Positions 20,427 through 22,003 of a DNA stretch of 22,003 nt are shown piece after piece (the stretch's first letter is position 1; every line of letters starts with the position of its first letter). Source of the DNA: a virus; the IMG/VR virus record IMGVR_UViG_3300021165_000529, positions 1 to 22,003 of that record; one strand, 5' to 3'. The notes under the pieces are model-generated. The model did no database searches. It had not been told where the DNA came from and worked only from the letters and a program-made list of their open reading frames with translations. The translations under genes and the position numbers were made by a program.

Positions 20427-22003
20427 TGCGGGCCTCCGTTTATCAGATTGGTCCCACCAGCGGGTGCGCCGGCAAGATCGGTGTTCTCCATGGCAGACTG
20501 CCCGCCGCCGGGGGCCGGCATCGGTGCCGCCGCAGCCATGCGCTTCTGCATGCTGAGCTTCTCGCGCGACGGGATGATGTCATCCACGGGCATCTGCAGC
20601 CCCTTGGCGACCTCGCGCAGCAGCGCCGCACGCCCCTCGGGCCCGATGATGGCGATGTCGAACTCGTTGGCCGTGGCGTTAAGGAACTCCACGCGGCGGA
20701 CGTTGACCGTCTCTTTGACCGCGAGGTTGACCGCTCCCTTGGCCACGACCTGCGCATCGCCCTTGATCGACTCGTCAGGGTCGTAGCGCATGTTGTAGAC
20801 GAACTGGCGCTGCACGATGGTCTTGAGCACGTCGTTGTCGATGTGCATGACCACCTGCCGAATGCCCTTGCCCGCGGAGCCCATCAGCATGGAGAGGCCC
20901 GACGCCGTGCGCCCTGCCCCCTGCACGTTGGTGTCGCCGTAGATGTAGGCAGGGATGCCACTGTGGTCATCAGCCATGCGCGAGAAGCGGTCGTAGACCC
21001 CCACCAGCGTGTTGGCATTGTCGTTGGGCTGGTTGAACCGCACCGCCGGCGCAGACGACCCCAGAGGGTCGTTGAGCACTTGCCAAATCTTCCACGGCTG
21101 CATCTGCGTGATGTCTTCGTTGGGCGGCAGGCGCTCCAAGTTGACCTCGACCTGCGGTCCCGAGGCGATCGCCATGTTGTTGACCAGTGCCCGGGCTGCC
21201 GCGTTGCAGACGCCCTGAATGTCCTCGATGATCTCGGGGATGCCCTTGCCCCAGAAGGCGCCGGGCTGCTTGATGAACGACGTCTTGGCGTAGGGCTTCT
21301 CCCCCAGCGGGTCGTAGTTCAGCACAGCCTTGATGACGTAGTTGCCCACGGCCCAGACGTTGGCGTCGTACTCGCGGTCCTCGTCGGGCACTTCCTCCTC
21401 GGTCATGCCCCACTCGCGCAGCATCCGGCCGCTAACCTTGCCCCAGAACTCCAGCGTGTCGTAGACCTCAGTGGGGCGGAGCTCTGTGTGAAACTTGCGC
21501 TCCTCCTCGTCACGGGAGCTTTTCTGCCACTCCTGCACCCACGACTGGGTGTTGCCCACTTCGAGCACCTTGCGGATGGCTTGGTCGTCATACCCCGGCA
21601 CACCGATCAGGTCAGCCATCTGAGTGCGCGTCATCTCGTGGTACTCGAAGATGTAGCCGTCGTTGATCCGGGTTATCCCCGGCTCGGGGTAGATGTTGAA
21701 TGGACTGACGCGCTCGTACTCCGGCGCGATGCGCTCGCCCGGCTGGAGGCTCGTGCCCTCCCACTTGAGGTAGCGCTGGCGCCGGACGATCGGTCCCTTG
21801 ACGAAGGCTGCCGGGAACGTGACAAGGTCCGTGATGAACTCGTTGAACGCATCGGCCCACCCGCCTTGGGCGAACTGGTCCTCGATCTTGGTGTGCATCC
21901 GATCGACACGGTTCTGGGCCGCCTGCAGAATCTTGAACCGGAACTCCTGCGCGACCGTCTCCTTGAGCTCGGCCAGCTGGGTCCTGTTGGGTGCCTGACC
22001 AGA
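20423..22003 (-). CDS. Portal (head-tail connector) protein, 5' end beyond window
   Basis: 526 residues are visible. The frame is open to the right edge (35 codons before the first Met at 21898), so the true start lies outside the window. Features typical of podoviral portals: a helical N-terminal wing (LAELKETVAQEFRFKILQAA), a beta-rich region with ERVSPFNIYPEPG, a long wing/stem segment, then YIYGDTNVQGAGRTASGLSM followed by LMGSAGKGIRQVV, a motif I associate with this family, and a Met/Pro-rich C-terminal tail. It forms the ring at the packaging vertex through which DNA enters and leaves, and it binds the terminase, scaffold and adaptors. The next genes are the scaffold and the coat. Confidence 0.9.
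   Translation of the reverse strand, partial: SGQAPNRTQLAELKETVAQEFRFKILQAAQNRVDRMHTKIEDQFAQGGWADAFNEFITDLVTFPAAFVKGPIVRRQRYLKWEGTSLQPGERIAPEYERVSPFNIYPEPGITRINDGYIFEYHEMTRTQMADLIGVPGYDDQAIRKVLEVGNTQSWVQEWQKSSRDEEERKFHTELRPTEVYDTLEFWGKVSGRMLREWGMTEEEVPDEDREYDANVWAVGNYVIKAVLNYDPLGEKPYAKTSFIKQPGAFWGKGIPEIIEDIQGVCNAAARALVNNMAIASGPQVEVNLERLPPNEDITQMQPWKIWQVLNDPLGSSAPAVRFNQPNDNANTLVGVYDRFSRMADDHSGIPAYIYGDTNVQGAGRTASGLSMLMGSAGKGIRQVVMHIDNDVLKTIVQRQFVYNMRYDPDESIKGDAQVVAKGAVNLAVKETVNVRRVEFLNATANEFDIAIIGPEGRAALLREVAKGLQMPVDDIIPSREKLSMQKRMAAAAPMPAPGGGQSAMENTDLAGAPAGGTNLINGGPQ

Overview
The window reads as the virion and lysis region of a tailed double-stranded DNA bacteriophage. All 33 coding regions lie on the minus strand and run from the right end to the left end. 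They are packed stop-to-start, with ATGA, GTGA, TGATG or TAATG junctions at most boundaries, so this looks like one long late operon. Hand counts of a few 60-base lines give about 60-63% G+C for the core genes. The short-tail gene set (portal, scaffold, coat, two adaptor-like proteins, a nozzle-like protein, no tape measure and no sheath) points to a podovirus morphotype. The lysis genes (holin, peptidase endolysin, overlapping Rz/Rz1-type spanins) require a Gram-negative host. Several genes resemble proteins I know from aquatic environmental phages and cyanophages. The host itself cannot be named from this window.

Layout in transcription order. Head (22003 to about 16122): portal (its 5' end lies beyond the window), a 76-aa protein of unknown function, scaffolding protein, major capsid protein, two beta-rich candidate decoration proteins, and a fibre-like protein with collagen-free glycine/threonine repeats. 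Next (16122-15040) comes a run of five small, mostly very basic proteins matching domain-of-unknown-function families. Two adaptor-like connector proteins follow (15043-13635). Host-recognition module (13638-5863): an 893-aa fibre/spike-like protein with a probable beta-helix core, two small structural proteins, a collagen-like fibre, a seven-repeat beta-propeller protein, a small unknown protein, a tail-fibre assembly chaperone-like protein, a family-2 glycosyltransferase with a TPR tail, and a second fibre. The two fibres share a nearly identical N-terminal domain. Then come a heme-oxygenase-like gene and the lysis cassette (5370-4184: small membrane protein, M15 peptidase endolysin, holin, i-spanin, o-spanin), a 33-aa cysteine-rich protein, the 816-aa tail nozzle-like protein, a small coiled-coil protein, and the start of a large Gln/Gly/Met-rich protein that leaves the left edge.

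How the genes work together: portal, scaffold, coat and decoration proteins build the procapsid; the adaptors and nozzle form the short tail; the fibres, propeller and chaperone make the adsorption apparatus; holin, endolysin and spanins release progeny. The least expected cargo is the heme-oxygenase-like protein, which has the proximal heme histidine but lacks the distal aspartate; the glycosyltransferase inside the fibre module; the cluster of basic mini-proteins; and an EF-hand loop inside the endolysin. I saw no plus-strand gene, tRNA, CRISPR array, insertion sequence, integrase or reverse transcriptase. No intergenic gap exceeds about 50 bases.
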